DNA of 64,000 bases from Tricholoma matsutake (lineage: Eukaryota > Basidiomycota > Agaricomycetes > Agaricales > Tricholomataceae). Where the stretch lies: assembly GCA_026075535.2 (NCBI GenBank), contig AP026546.1, positions 10,230,001 through 10,294,000 of the forward strand, given 5' to 3'. Under the pieces are notes generated by a model that saw only the letters and a program-made list of their open reading frames with translations, was not told the DNA's origin and did no database searches. Below, one piece after another: positions 44,621 through 55,362 of this stretch. The translations under genes and the position numbers were made by a program. Each line of letters begins with the position of its first letter. Position 1 is the first letter of the stretch.

Positions 44621-45046
44621 TATAAGGGCAACCTAAGCCTCTAGCAAAGGGAAATCCGAAGTTAAAATTATACTACATAATACAGGCATTGGGGGCACAC
44701 CTAGCAAAGGGAAATCCGAAGAGAAAACTCTAAGGATCCCCTTGCTGATGCCCAGTATATGTGAAGACGACAAAAATCAAATATAACCTAAAAATAGAAA
44801 AAGGCGGAGATAGGTGGATCAAGGCCGCTGAATGACATCATACCAAGGGGTATGTGTCGGAAGGGGTACTCCGCCTCTAAATATAAAAGTGTCAACATAT
44901 ACAAACATGATAGCAAGGGAAAATTAGTAATAAAATCCGGAAAAATCATAGAAAATGAAGAATAGAAGGAAATGAGGTGGGGAAAAATATGGGACGAACA
45001 TAAAAAATAGGAAAAACACACAGGGCACCCCCTTAGTCCCCTTACA
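44621..45046 (-). repeat. Gypsy-2 3' LTR (426 bp)
   Basis: Coding-strand ends TGTAAGGGG and CCCTTATA. Identical to the 5' LTR except four CpG-type sites. Confidence 0.96.
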
Positions 45047-45057
45047 TTACCCCCTCT

Positions 45058-48000
45058 CTAAGATGCACCGCCCCGATGCATTCGAAATCGTATACGACCA
45101 AAGTCCGTGACTTGAATGCGACGTGGTGCAGCAGTGTGCCGTCGGTGGAATTCCTTGATTAACCGAGGGGCATTTACGTCAGACTCTTCGACCCATGAGT
45201 TCTCCTCATACCCATAACCCTTCCAATGTACCAAATACTGGAGTTTTCCTCGACGCAAACGGCTGTCCAAAATTGACTCGACTTCATATTGGGGTTCTCC
45301 CTCGATCACTGTAGGTGGTGGTGGTGGGTGTGAATGGCGTCCCGGGAACGGATCTGGGGGAGCTGGAAGCAATTTGACGACATGGAAGATGGGATGGAGT
45401 CTGGACATGGAGGCTGGGAGGCGTAGACGATAGGCATGTGTTCCAACGCACTTGACAATGGGGAAAGGTCCCAAGAAGCGATGAGCGAGTTTCTTGGATG
45501 GATGTGTAGTGGAGATGTCACTGGAGTCAAGATAAACTCGATCACCAACCTTGTACTGAGGGGTTGGGGAGTGGCGCTGGTTGTAAAATTGCGCCATGTC
45601 GTCCTTCGCCTTTGCTAAGGCTGCCCTTGCCTCCTCCAAGCTATCCCTCATGCGTTCTGTGAACTCATTCACTGTCTCGATGTGTGAGGGAGTTTGGCGA
45701 GGTTCAAATCCCATGCATGGATGTCATCCAGTGTCTAAGAGGAAAGGGGTCTGTTGAGTGGAAGCATGGACATGGTTGTTGTACCCAAACTCGGCCAAAG
45801 GAAGGAGATCATCCCAATCGTCCTGGCGTTCATTGACAAAGAGGCGGATGTACTGCTCCAGTTCCTGGTTGACTCGCTCCGTCTGGCCATCAGTTTGTGG
45901 GTGATAAGCAGTTGAAGCGAGGAGTTTGATCCCCAGGAGTCGGTACAGCTCACGAGTGAACTCTGCCATGAACTGAGGGCCACGATCCGAGAGGAAGGCA
46001 CCAGGAAGTCCATGTAACTTCCACACGTGGTGGAGGTAGAGTCGAGCGGCACCTAGGGCACTGACAGTGGTGTGAGTGGGAATGAAGTGAGCGCATTTTC
46101 CCACTGAGTCAACTGTGCACATCACTGCATCAAACCCATTTGACTCTGGCAATTCCACCACAAAGTCGACGCTGACGACATCCCAACGACTCTCTGGTCC
46201 AGGAAGAGGGTGTAGCTCACCAATAGGCTTGCGACGAGGGACCTTGGTGCGTAAGCAAAGGTCACAAGTGCGACAATACTGACCAATGAGCCGTGACATT
46301 TGTGGCCACCAATAGTTCCGTGAGGTGAGCTCCAAGGTCTTCCAGCGTCCGGGGTGGCCAGCAATCTGTGAGTCATGGTGTTGGGATATGATGCACCGGC
46401 GAAGGTCTGGGTCATTGGGAACATAGATGCGATCCCTGAAATACAACAAGTCCTCCTTTTCAGCCCACTCTGCCGCACGTAAGGAAAGGGTCGATCCCTT
46501 CCTCAGTTCTTTAACAGCTCGGGCGACAACATCCTCATGTAAACCGCTACGGTTTGCGTGACGAATGTCACGTAGAATGTCCCGCTCCTCGCCCTGGGGT
46601 CCGATGCCTTCCAGTGCCCGAATGGTGAACAGGTCTGGCTGCAACAGCACAATGTTTTGGTTGTCACCGCTGCCATCCCCATGGTCTGCACGTCGGGATA
46701 GGGCATCGGTCTTCCCCATGCTGCGACCCGGACAGTGGTGCAAGGAGAAGTCGAATCTAGATAGATACAGGGACCAACGAGCTTGACGACGGTTCAATTT
46801 CTTGGCCGTCATGAAGTACTCGAGGTTCTTGTGATCCGTCCAAATTTCCACCTTGTGTTGGGCACCCTCGAGGAAGTGTCGCCACTCCTCGAGCGCACGC
46901 ATTATCGCCAACATCTCCTTGTCATGGATCTCGTAGTTTCTCTCTACAGCACTAAGGCTTTTGGAGTAGAACGCAACAGGATGCCACTTCTGGTCCTCCA
47001 GAGACTGCTGAGACAACATGGTGCCCATCGCAAAGTCAGAACTGTTGGCTTCTACACGAAAAGGACGTGAATTGTCAGCAAAGGTAAGGATCGGAGCGGA
47101 AGTGACCATCTCCTTAAGCTTTTCGAATGCCTCCTGTTGTGCATTATCCCACCTCCATGCCTCCTTTCCTGTCAAGTCAAACAGCGGTCGTGCATGATGT
47201 GAGAAATCCTTGATAAAACACCGATAAAAATTGATGAAGCCCAGGAAAGACTGCACCTCCTTCTTGTTCGTGGGCGTAGGCCAAGCTGTGACCCCATTTA
47301 CCTTGATAGGATCCATCTCCACTTGACCCTCCGAGATAATCAGGCCGAGGTACTCGATCTTGGTCCTTTTGAACTCGCATTTGTCCTGACGAAGGTAGAG
47401 TTTGTACCGTCGAAGTCGCTCTAGGACGAGGCGCGTGATGCGACGGTGCTCTTCAACCGTGCGAGTGAAGATGAGGATGTCGTCGAGATAGATGCAGACA
47501 ACGCCTTCGAGGATGACGTCATGGAAGATGTCGTTCATCATGGTCTGAAAGGTGGCAGGGCTATTAGTAAGGCCAAAGAACATGACAAGCGGTTCAAAAA
47601 GACCACGGTTGGTATGAAAGGCTGCCTTCCACTCATCTCCCTCCTTTATCCTCACATTATTATAGCCCCAACGGACATTGAGCTTGGTGAAGTATCGGGC
47701 TCCATGGAGCTGGTTTACGAGTTCGGAGATGAGGGGTAGTGGGTAGCGATTTTTGACCGTGATGTTGTTGAGTCTTCTGTAGTCTTGAACCGGTCGAAGT
47801 GAGCCATCCTTCTTCTTGACAAAGAAAAAGGGAGAGGCCATGGGTGACTTCGATGGTCGAATACGTCCAGAGGCCAGGTGCTCGTCGATGAACTGGTCAA
47901 GCTGCCGTTGTTCCTCCGGAGAGAGAGGATAGACCTTGCAGGATGAAGGGGTTGCGCCGGGGGTGAGTTCGATCGCGTGATCCCATGGCTTACGTGCAGG

Positions 48001-48960
48001 AAGAGAGTCGAATGACTCCTTGGAGAACACGTCTTCAAACTCATGGAGATGAGGGAGTAAGGAGTTAGTAGAGGATTTAGCAGCATTGTTTTTGTGGAAG
48101 GCCTCGGCGAGGCGTTGGGATATGTTCGATGTGGCACACACCTCATGCAATGAGCGAATCGCAGTGTAGAAGATCCGATCACCCTCCTCCACTTCCTCTG
48201 GGTCCTCATCATCATCATCCGAGTCCGGCATTAGATCAGGAACCCCTTCCAATTCCACTTCCGGTATAGGCAGGGGTCCAGCACGACACTTCTGAGTTCG
48301 TCGTATTGCTGCCTTCTGTCCACGACGTTCTTGCCTGGCTTCTGTGAAACATGTCTGACAGCGGGATGGACATCGGCTCATGGTAACCTCCCCGGTGCGC
48401 CAGTCGACCTCTGGGTTATGGTCTCGAAGCCATGGATATCCCAAAATCGCCTTTTGCTTTCCTAATTGAGTGACAGCAAAAAGGGCACACTCACTATGAT
48501 CTTTGTAACGGAGAACCAGGTCTGCAACCTCTCGGATGGCACCAGCTTCATTTGGGGATCCATCCACATTATATACAGGTATCGGACGTGAGAGTGAGCG
48601 AGTATTTAGACGATGTTGTTGTACCAGATGGGAATCGATGAAGAGACCAGTCGCACCAGAGTCCAGGAGCACAGAGACACCGAGTATCTGTCCAGTGTCG
48701 GTTGTCTGCAGTTCGATGGCTAGGTTTAAGGAATGTGCAGAGGGAGTGGATGCCACAATATACTTGCGTGGTAGTTTACGCTCCCATGATTTAATTTTGG
48801 GACGTGGAGTAGAAGGAGAGATGGGGAGAGCAGGTACGTCTTTAGCCAACTTCGAAGGGTCAGAGAGGGGAGCAGTCACAGAAATGGATTCATTCTCCAG
48901 GGATTCAACTGACAAGACTTCAAAGCGGTTATGGACAGGCAGTGAGGGCGTATGATTCAC
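45058..48960 (-). pseudogene. Gypsy-2 pol polyprotein, nearly intact, RT Asp replaced
   Basis: A 1078-codon frame (48960-45724) then, after a TGA, the same frame to 45058. Protease [35 protein letters not shown] (motif A has Asn for the catalytic Asp) and [11 protein letters not shown] (YLDD intact); RNase H FRVEANSSDFAMG and IWTDHKNLEYF; integrase HPGRWKTLELTSRNYWWPQM zinc finger, DFVVELPES/LSDRGPQF/YHPQTDGQTERVNQELE catalytic triad intact; GPY region YKVGDRVYLDSS; chromodomain YEVESILDSRL, YLVHWKGYGYEENSWVEES. The TGA lies between TPFLLDTG and HPCMGFEPRQ, where Arg (CGA) is expected; gypsy-1 shares it. Start of pol is not an ATG and differs in frame from gag, suggesting frameshift or coupled expression. 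Confidence 0.92.
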
Positions 48961-50075
48961 TCGCTGCGAATAGGAAAATCCTGCTCCTCTACAACTTCCA
49001 GCTTAACCTCCTCTGAAACTTGATCCTTCGCTTCCTCAACATCTACAAGTGCCAACAAATCTTGCAGGAGTTCGTCTCGTCCCTCGGGGGTGAGCATGCG
49101 GATATCCTGACAATGGGGACATGCTCCAGCCCTGTGTCCAGGTTCCCCACAACGGTAGCAGAGATCCAACTTACGTGCACGGCTGCGGGCTGCATCAACA
49201 TCCATTGGTACTGGGATATTGATGGCTGGTGTGGGAGTTTGACGAGCAGGAATGGGGTTAGGGCGGGGGAGGCTTCGATTGAAGGTGTAGGGTGTATGAG
49301 TGGTAGTTGGAGCATGGAATGCAGCATTAAATGCCACATTTGTGAGTCGGTTCTCGTCACAGAGTGAAGCAGCTTCATACCAAGCAAGGATATCATCGTC
49401 TGCTGGGCGCCCTTCCAACATCTGTGCAATCTGGTCCTGAATTTCTCGGTTGAGCCCCTGTCGGAACTTCACCACCACTGGTAACCCACTCCCATACCCT
49501 GCCATGTCCACCAAATCCTTGAACTCATCGATATAGTTGTCCACAGATCGACGTCCCTGGTGGTAAGTGGATGACTCAAGTTGTGTCACTGCTCGGTGGC
49601 ATTCATTGAGGGGGCAGAAGTGGCATACGAACTCAGCTCGAAAGTCACCCCAAGTGGAGAAAGGTAGAGAACTGAGTTCTTTAGTTTGACGTAGGATACG
49701 GTCCACATAGAGATAGGCGCGTTCAGATTTCATGTATGTGAAGGCCCAATAAATTTTTGCAGCCTCATCGACGAATTGATGCGACTGGAGACTAATGTAT
49801 AACTCACAGGAATTAAGGAATGCACGTCCCTGTGCACGTGCACCATTAAATTCGGCAGGGGGGGACAGTTTGATCTGGGCACATTCCTTAGTGGACGCGT
49901 TTGGCAAAACATCGTTGTTGGGTGCGCTTGGAGTCGTGAAGGGGGAACTATTAGTCGTAGGGTTAGCCTGGAGGGTCCTAACGAAGTTTTCAATCGTAGA
50001 TTTAAGCGAGTCGATTTGCGCGTGCATTCCGGAAACGTCGCTTTCAAGCGCGTCGAAGCGTTCTGATGTGTCCAT
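48957..50075 (-). CDS. Gypsy-2 gag polyprotein
   Basis: An open frame of 372 codons starting MDTSERFDALESDVSGMHAQ (predicted coiled coil, residues 5-35), then a Pro/Thr/Ser linker, the retrotransposon-gag core (PPAEFNGARAQGRAFLNSCE; YLYVDRILRQ; WGDFRAEFVCHF) and a CCHC knuckle CYRCGEPGHRAGAC at about residue 315, ending in an acidic tail. It forms the cytoplasmic virus-like particle that packages element RNA (family knowledge). No internal stop, so probably still translatable, in contrast to the neighbouring pol. Confidence 0.9.
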   Translation of the reverse strand: MDTSERFDALESDVSGMHAQIDSLKSTIENFVRTLQANPTTNSSPFTTPSAPNNDVLPNASTKECAQIKLSPPAEFNGARAQGRAFLNSCELYISLQSHQFVDEAAKIYWAFTYMKSERAYLYVDRILRQTKELSSLPFSTWGDFRAEFVCHFCPLNECHRAVTQLESSTYHQGRRSVDNYIDEFKDLVDMAGYGSGLPVVVKFRQGLNREIQDQIAQMLEGRPADDDILAWYEAASLCDENRLTNVAFNAAFHAPTTTHTPYTFNRSLPRPNPIPARQTPTPAINIPVPMDVDAARSRARKLDLCYRCGEPGHRAGACPHCQDIRMLTPEGRDELLQDLLALVDVEEAKDQVSEEVKLEVVEEQDFPIRSE

Positions 50076-50241
50076 GTCGCTAGGGAGCGCGTTTGGCGAA
50101 AATGGCAGCGCAATAAAGGCGAGAGTATCTGGAACGGTGTGTAGGGACTCTGTGGAGCTTTGGGAAGCGTCGTCCAGTCCGTACCTGCCTATTTTGGGCA
50201 GCGCATTCGCGATTTTCGGGCCTTAGGGGAGAGTTTTCTAC

Positions 50242-50667
50242 TATAAGGGCAACCTAAGCCTCTAGCAAAGGGAAATCCGAAGTTAAAATTATACTACATA
50301 ATACAGGCATTGGGGGCGCACCTAGCAAAGGGAAATCCGAAGAGAAAACTCTAAGGATCCCCTTGCTGATGCCCAGTATATGTGAAGACGACAAAAATCA
50401 AATATAACCTAAAAATAGAAAAAGGCGGAGATAGGCGGATCAAGGCCGCCGAATGACATCATACCAAGGGGTATGTGTCGGAAGGGGTACTCCGCCTCTA
50501 AATATAAAAGTGTCAACATATACAAACATGATAGCAAGGGAAAATTAGTAATAAAATCCGGAAAAATCATAGAAAATGAAGAATAGAAGGAAATGAGGTG
50601 GGGAAAAATATGGGATGAACATAAAAAATAGGAAAAACACACAGGGCACCCCCTTAGTCCCCTTACA
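50242..50667 (-). repeat. Gypsy-2 5' LTR (426 bp)
   Basis: Partner of 44621-45046. It should contain the element promoter. The internal sequence directly after it (GTAGAAAACTCTCCCC on the coding strand) does not begin with the usual TGG of a tRNA-complementary primer site, so self-priming as in Tf1-like elements is possible (inference). Confidence 0.95.
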
Positions 50668-50672
50668 GTTCT

Positions 50673-51251
50673 GATCCTTGGAGAATATCAGGATGTCATC
50701 CATGTAAATCATGAGCCATCCTTCTCCAATCATGTCACGGAATATCTCGTTCATCATTGCCTGGAAGGTCGCTGGTGAGTTGCATAATCCAAAGAACATC
50801 ACCGTTGGCTCAAACAGCCCCCTGTTCATTTTGAAGGCTGCTTTCCATTGATCTCCATCTTTGATTCTGACATTGTGATATCCCCATCGGGTGTCCAATT
50901 TCGTAAACCATTTTGCCCCTCTTAGTTTGTCCAACAGGTCTCCTACCAGCGGCAGTGGGTAGGTGTTCTTGATCGTTCCATTATTCAAGTACCTGTAATC
51001 TTGGCAGGGTTGTAGCGTGTCCAAGTCCTTCTTCACAACAAAGAAGAATGGCGACGCCATGGGCCATTTCGATGGTCAGATGTATCCTTTCTGCAGGCTT
51101 TCATCAAGAAACTCGTCGAGTTTCTTCTGTTCTGCCGGCAACAACGGGTAAACCCTGCAATCCTTCGCTACAAATCCAGTTTCAGTTTGATCACGTGATC
51201 CCAGGGTCTTGATTCTGGGAATCGTTCCGATGCTTCCTTTTTGAATATCTG
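50673..51251 (-). pseudogene. Gypsy-3 RT, N-terminal part
   Basis: Contains [60 protein letters not shown] (motif A Asp intact), [20 protein letters not shown] and [15 protein letters not shown] (YMDD) directly before the gypsy-2 insertion. Upstream sequence to 51251 is interrupted by stops but reads FLDESLQKGYI-type connection. Confidence 0.88.
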
Positions 51252-52706
51252 TCAGTACTCCTTGTACTGTTTGGGGAGTAGTTCATCTAGGGTCTTCTGT
51301 TCGGGGTCTCCTTCCTTCTTGTGTGTCAGGTGTTGAGAGACCGATGTCTTTGCCCTAATCCAGATATTTTGTCCATAAGCATATCGTGGTGATCCTTTTG
51401 CCTTTACGATCTGAGAGATTGTCTTCGTCGTCTGAGAATATCCATATCTTGGCTCATCATATTCCTCTGTCAGCGGTGTCCTAGCTGGTTCAAATATTCC
51501 AATGATGGGTTCTCCTCGGATGTAGGCAACCAGTAGCTTGTCGTCTTCGATCCTTAGTTCGGGTGTCTCTTTTGGTTGTTCCATTGCCTGTTCCATTGCC
51601 TGTTCGTGGTTTGCCTGTGCTGGGTTTTCCTTCCCAGTGTCTTCTTCATCTTGCAGCCCAATGGGTTCTGGGTTCTGAAGAGTCATGATCGCGATCTCTT
51701 CATTGTCTATTTCTTCAATTGTTGCCTTTCTTGTCTCAACGGGCATCTTGCTTCTTCTTGGTTCAGCATGGAGGGCTCCCCCCATTAATCTTGCCTTGGT
51801 GACAATTCTTTGGCAATCCATTTGCCGCTCTTCGTTCGTCGGTTTCTCTTTCTTCAGGGTAATCTTTTCCCTGTGTTTTGCGACTATTCAGGCCAATGCC
51901 AGTCATCTTTCTTCTTTCTTGGCGGCCAGTTTCTCCAGTTCTCTGGTTGCCAGCCTTTTCCACTGTGCTCATTCTTCCTCAGCAGCTTTCTTCTTGAGGG
52001 CAAGCTTCTCTTGGTCTCTAGCAATGATGCCTCGGCACCATGCCTGTCGTTCTTCCTTCGTCATGTCTAAGGGGTTCTTCTTCTGCTCGGTTCCCTTCTG
52101 ACACCATGACAAGTGTTCATCGTCAGTTTTCTTGGTTTGTACCCTACCGATAAGGGTTCTTTCTCTTCCATGTGAGAATTCAGGATGGGTCTTGTCATTC
52201 ATTCTGAATTGGAAGGTTCCAATTCTCCAGTCGATTACTGGGTTGATTCTCCTGAGCCATGGCAAGCCCAAGATGACTGATTCCTTTCCCAGTCCTGCAA
52301 TGAAGAAGGTTGTTGGGAAGGTTCTTCCGTTGATCGTCAGGAGTTCCCTGGCATAGTGGGAAATCTCCCCCTTCTTGTTTGGGGTTCCGTCCACGTTCTT
52401 GACCTTGATCACCTTCTCCAGGGGGTGCAGATCAAATCTGCTGCTCTCCACAAATTCATGACTCATGAATATCCCTCCCGCTCCAGAGTCAAGTAGGGCT
52501 TCAGTTTCGATGGCTTTCCCTCTGCCTGCTCCTAGCACTTTGACATCTAAATGCATAGATTGATTCTTCAAAGTGGCTAGCAGTACAGAGCAGACAGAGA
52601 GTTCGGTGGTACCTGGCATCGAGGCAGGCCACCTCTTTAAAAACCCTCATCCTCAATTGTGGCGAGAGCTCCTTTCTTTTCTTCTTCGTCGAGTTCTTTC
52701 ATGATT
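51252..52706 (-). pseudogene. Gypsy-3 protease and linker region
   Basis: The frame at 52619-51969 contains KAIETEALLDSGAGGIFMSH, the retroviral-type aspartic protease active site, and FFIAGLGKESVILGLPWLRR (second conserved segment, ILGLPWL). It continues through a Lys/Glu-rich linker (51972-51252) with repeated EQAMEQ. Frames are broken by stops and a shift near 51970 and 51825. Confidence 0.8.
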
Positions 52707-53772
52707 GCTCAGATCTTCAAGTAGGCTTCCTTGCCTTTATTCTTTGGGGGTGGCCAGTCCTCGGTCCTCTTTTCCCCTTTCTTGTGTTCAGACGCTCTGT
52801 GTCCAGTCTGATGGCACACAAAGCACTGTCCTCTTTTCATATGTTTGATCCTCTCCTGGTAAGAGAGCTGGTTGATCTCGAGTGGGGTCTCCTTTGCCTT
52901 GGAGTTTGGCAGCTTCCTTGTCAAAGCTTCCTGCAGTCTCCCTGTTATGGCCTTTGCTCTCCTCCACTGTCCGTCGTACTTTGAGGCGGTGTTGATCATC
53001 CCCTCCAGCGCTGTTGGGATCGTCTCCATGTTAAAGATCCTCTCGAGGAGCTTGGGGTTTAACTCATCCATGAAGAGTTCTATCAGGGCAGTATCGTCAT
53101 TGATTCCCGCCTTTTCTCACAGGATTCGGAACTGTGCAATGTAGTCCTCCAGGTCCTGTCCCTGCTTCAGTGTCTTCATCTTGGTTCTGGCTCTGCCAGC
53201 TTCGTCAATTGGCATGAACGCTATCTTGAGCGCCACTTTGAAGGCTGACCATGCTCCTAGGTCTTCCTTCTCTGCCCATGTCTGTGCCCAGGGTGCAGCG
53301 GTTCCTCCGTTCATAAATGACAATGCGAAGATGATTTTCCTTTCATCGGTGGCGTAGATTCCGTGGTTCACTCTCAAATAGAGTTTTACTTCTTGTAAGA
53401 ACTTTGCAGTTCTTGTTCAGTCCCCTGTGAAGTCAGAGGGGGTTCGGATTCTGATCTCCTTGGTTGATGTGGTGGGTTCGGTAGACATGTTGGCGTTGTC
53501 GTTGGATAAGGAGAATGGGTCTCGTTCTAGAGTTTCTTCTGTATTGAGGGATCTGAAGTCCTCTTCGTCGAGGTATCGGGGTTCTTTGTCACTGGTTCTC
53601 TTTGAGAACCACTTCTGTGCTGGTTCTGAGTATCGTACTAGTCGACCCTGGTATCTATACCACAGGGTTCTCCCTGATGATGATGCTCCGGTTGGAGGTC
53701 TGTCTGGGCTTTGTCTGAAAGACATTGTGTCTGCACCTAGGTAGGTGGACTTCATAGATCAGCTTGACCTTT
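52707..53772 (-). pseudogene. Gypsy-3 gag with three CGA-to-TGA stops
   Basis: One frame from 53755 with in-frame TGA codons near 53414 (GD*TRTAKFLQEV), 53114 (FRIL*EKAG) and 52706 (KI*AIMKEL), each explained by CGA to TGA. Gag core: FLQEVKLYLRVNHGIYATDE, ALSFMNGGTAAPWAQTWAE, LEDYIAQFRIL. Knuckle: CFVCHQTGHRASEH, with His where the fourth ligand is normally Cys. Positioned directly after the 5' LTR. Confidence 0.85.
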
Positions 53773-54476
53773 TGTTAAGACTATAGGTCTCAACTCAGCC
53801 TAGTCTTCATATGTTGCAGTTGGAGGCTTTCCAACTGTATTGGTTCTTGCAGTAAGAGGCTTTCTTACTGTATTGGGTTCTGTTCAGGACTTGGTGCTTC
53901 CTAAGTCGATACGGCTATCTGTACTCAGAGGCTTTCTGAGTAGACTGTCAGTTTGTGTATCACAGTTGGAGGCTTTCCAACTGTCGAGTTCAAGTTATCA
54001 CAGCTAGGGGCTTCCTAAGCTGTTGAGTGTTCTGGTTGAGTCTAAGACCATTATTTGAATTAGGTCAAGCTGAGGAATACAGACAGTATTACTACAGCTT
54101 ATATACGGTTTGAGGATGTCTATCGTCCAATTGGAATGTAAGATCGTTATCAAGTATAAATAGAAAGAATAATAGAAAAGACAGGCCTCATGCCTTGCAT
54201 GAGGCATCCGATGCCATGGAGTGCTGCACTGCAGCATGTCAGAGAACAATAAGAGATAAGCCTCATGCTATGCATGAGGCATCCGATGTCACGGACCTCA
54301 TGTAAAGGGGTTGTCGTACCACGGTGCATGTGGGAGTGGGTTTGGGTGCATGGAGTCACCATGCATCAAGGCGTCTTCCTTTGGAGGTGAGTCGAGTCGA
54401 ATGGAAAAATTAAAGTACCCAGCCTTGCCGGCGTACATCTGGTCGTTGTGGGTTACAATAACAGAAAATCATAACA
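53773..54476 (-). repeat. Gypsy-3 5' LTR (704 bp)
   Basis: Partner of 41171-41874. Internal sequence following it on the coding strand starts AAAGGTCAAGCTG, not TGG. Confidence 0.94.
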
Positions 54477-54481
54477 GATGC

Positions 54482-55029
54482 AGTTGCGATATGATTTAAG
54501 CATGTCAAGGTGCTTTGGGAGATCATCTGCTTCTTGTATATTGGTCTTGTATAACAGGCACTGTATATGATTTACTTTTTGATGTGCCTTATTCTCATGA
54601 GTGACCATAAGTGCTGAATACATTGCTTCAGCCAATGTTTTCGATCTGATGTGATTCATTTGAGAGGAGGTGATGTTATGCATGATTACTTGTTGCGCCC
54701 AAGAGTCATTCTTGTCCCAGTTATTTGCATTAATGGGATCTTTGGTTTCATCTGGTCGTTTCACACTGCCAGTAGTATATCCAGTTATATCACAATTGAT
54801 AAATACCCTTTTCATTCTCTCCTTCCATTCATGCCAATTGTTAAGTGATTGCATTCGGCAATTTTGTTCACATTTGAATATTCTTTCGTCTGAATTAATT
54901 TGATAACTGGTTGCGCTATGGTCTATTGCCATTGTCGAGAGGCATTAGAGGTGTAAATTCTGCTGGCTCAAATAGGGGTTGAGGGTGTGTCTTTCTCAGG
55001 CTCTTCCGGTTCAACAAGGTGATCTGACA
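54482..55029 (-). pseudogene. Copia-1 gag, N-terminal part
   Basis: ATG at 55029 gives MSDHLVEPEEPEKDTPSTPI then a stop. The body reads NWHEWKERMKRVFINCDITG, PDETKDPINANNWDKNDSWA, QQVIMHNITSSQMNHIRSKT and LAEAMYSALMVTHENKAHQK, ending HLDMLKSYRNCI at the gypsy-3 insertion. Typical copia gag of basidiomycetes, with several stops. Confidence 0.8.
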
Positions 55030-55097
55030 TGGTATGTCCAAGTCCAGAACAAGTTATTTAAATATGAAAAGGGCAGGGCCCATAACCTATTGGGATT

Positions 55098-55291
55098 ATG
55101 GTGTGAAGGAGAAGTTCAAAGGGATTAAATGATGGGAGTTCAGGACAAGGTAGAACATCTCATATTCTCCTATACTACGATGTACACATGTTGTGATCTA
55201 TAAATACATTGTGTTCTATTTTTATACGTGATGCACTAGCATTGCGCTTGTGATGCACTAATGTATTGCGCTAGGATTGACTATTCCAACA
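55098..55291 (-). repeat. Copia-1 5' LTR (diverged)
   Basis: The right end CCAACA at 55291 parallels CCCAACA at 38362. Shared blocks are CATCTC.TATTCTCCTA.T and GATCTATAAATA. Left limit taken before the GGGCCCATAACC (primer-site complement). Confidence 0.5.
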
Positions 55292-55362
55292 AGGATACTG
55301 GGGCACTTAGAGCCCAGCTGGCAACAAAATAGACCAAAATAATTTTTATTTCACATCAGGAA

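Larger units (their letters stand above)
44621..50667 (-). mobile_element. Ty3/gypsy chromovirus gypsy-2, full length, youngest LTR element
   Basis: Two 426-bp LTRs (44621-45046, 50242-50667) differ at only four positions, all CpG versus TpG/CpA. Perfect 5-bp duplication GTTCT (44616-44620, 50668-50672) in the RT of gypsy-3. Internal region: gag 50075-48957, pol 48960-45058 (protease, RT, RNase H, integrase, chromodomain). Total 6047 bp. Gypsy-1 is an older relative. Confidence 0.96.
41171..54476 (-). mobile_element. Ty3/gypsy chromovirus gypsy-3, full length, split by gypsy-2
   Basis: LTRs 41171-41874 and 53773-54476, both 704 bp, TGTTATGATTTTCTG...GTCTTAACA-like on the coding strand. The element is flanked by a perfect 5-bp duplication GATGC (41166-41170, 54477-54481) in copia-1 gag. 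Coding order on the minus strand is gag, protease, RT, RNase H, integrase, chromodomain. Gypsy-2 (44621-50667) sits in the RT. Without it the element is about 7.3 kb. Several CGA to TGA stops interrupt the frame. Confidence 0.93.
38183..55291 (-). mobile_element. Ty1/copia element copia-1, split by gypsy-3 and MITEs
   Basis: Minus-strand 3' LTR about 38183-38362, preceded by the polypurine tract CTTGAGGGGGAG (complement of 38363-38374). RNase H fragments occupy 38374-38658 and 39643-39830, gag-protease 40317-41165, gag N-terminus 54482-55029, 5' LTR about 55098-55291. GGTTATGGGCCC, next to the 5' LTR, may be the primer-binding region. The gag reading HLDMLKSYRNCI continues as NKFPNMEFHVLD once gypsy-3 and one GATGC copy are removed. 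Most of integrase and RT is missing (39830-40317), so the element was already deleted or decayed. LTRs are strongly diverged, making it the oldest LTR layer. Confidence 0.75.

Noticed and set aside
45724..45726. The TGA in gypsy-2 pol as a normal end of pol with a separate chromodomain gene
   Set aside because: The frame continues in register with conserved residues (MGFEPRQTPSHIE onward), as expected for one polyprotein with CGA changed to TGA.
44621..50667. Gypsy-1 and gypsy-2 as two ends of one rearranged element
   Set aside because: Gypsy-2 has its own pair of LTRs and a GTTCT duplication; gypsy-1 is separately embedded in copia-2.
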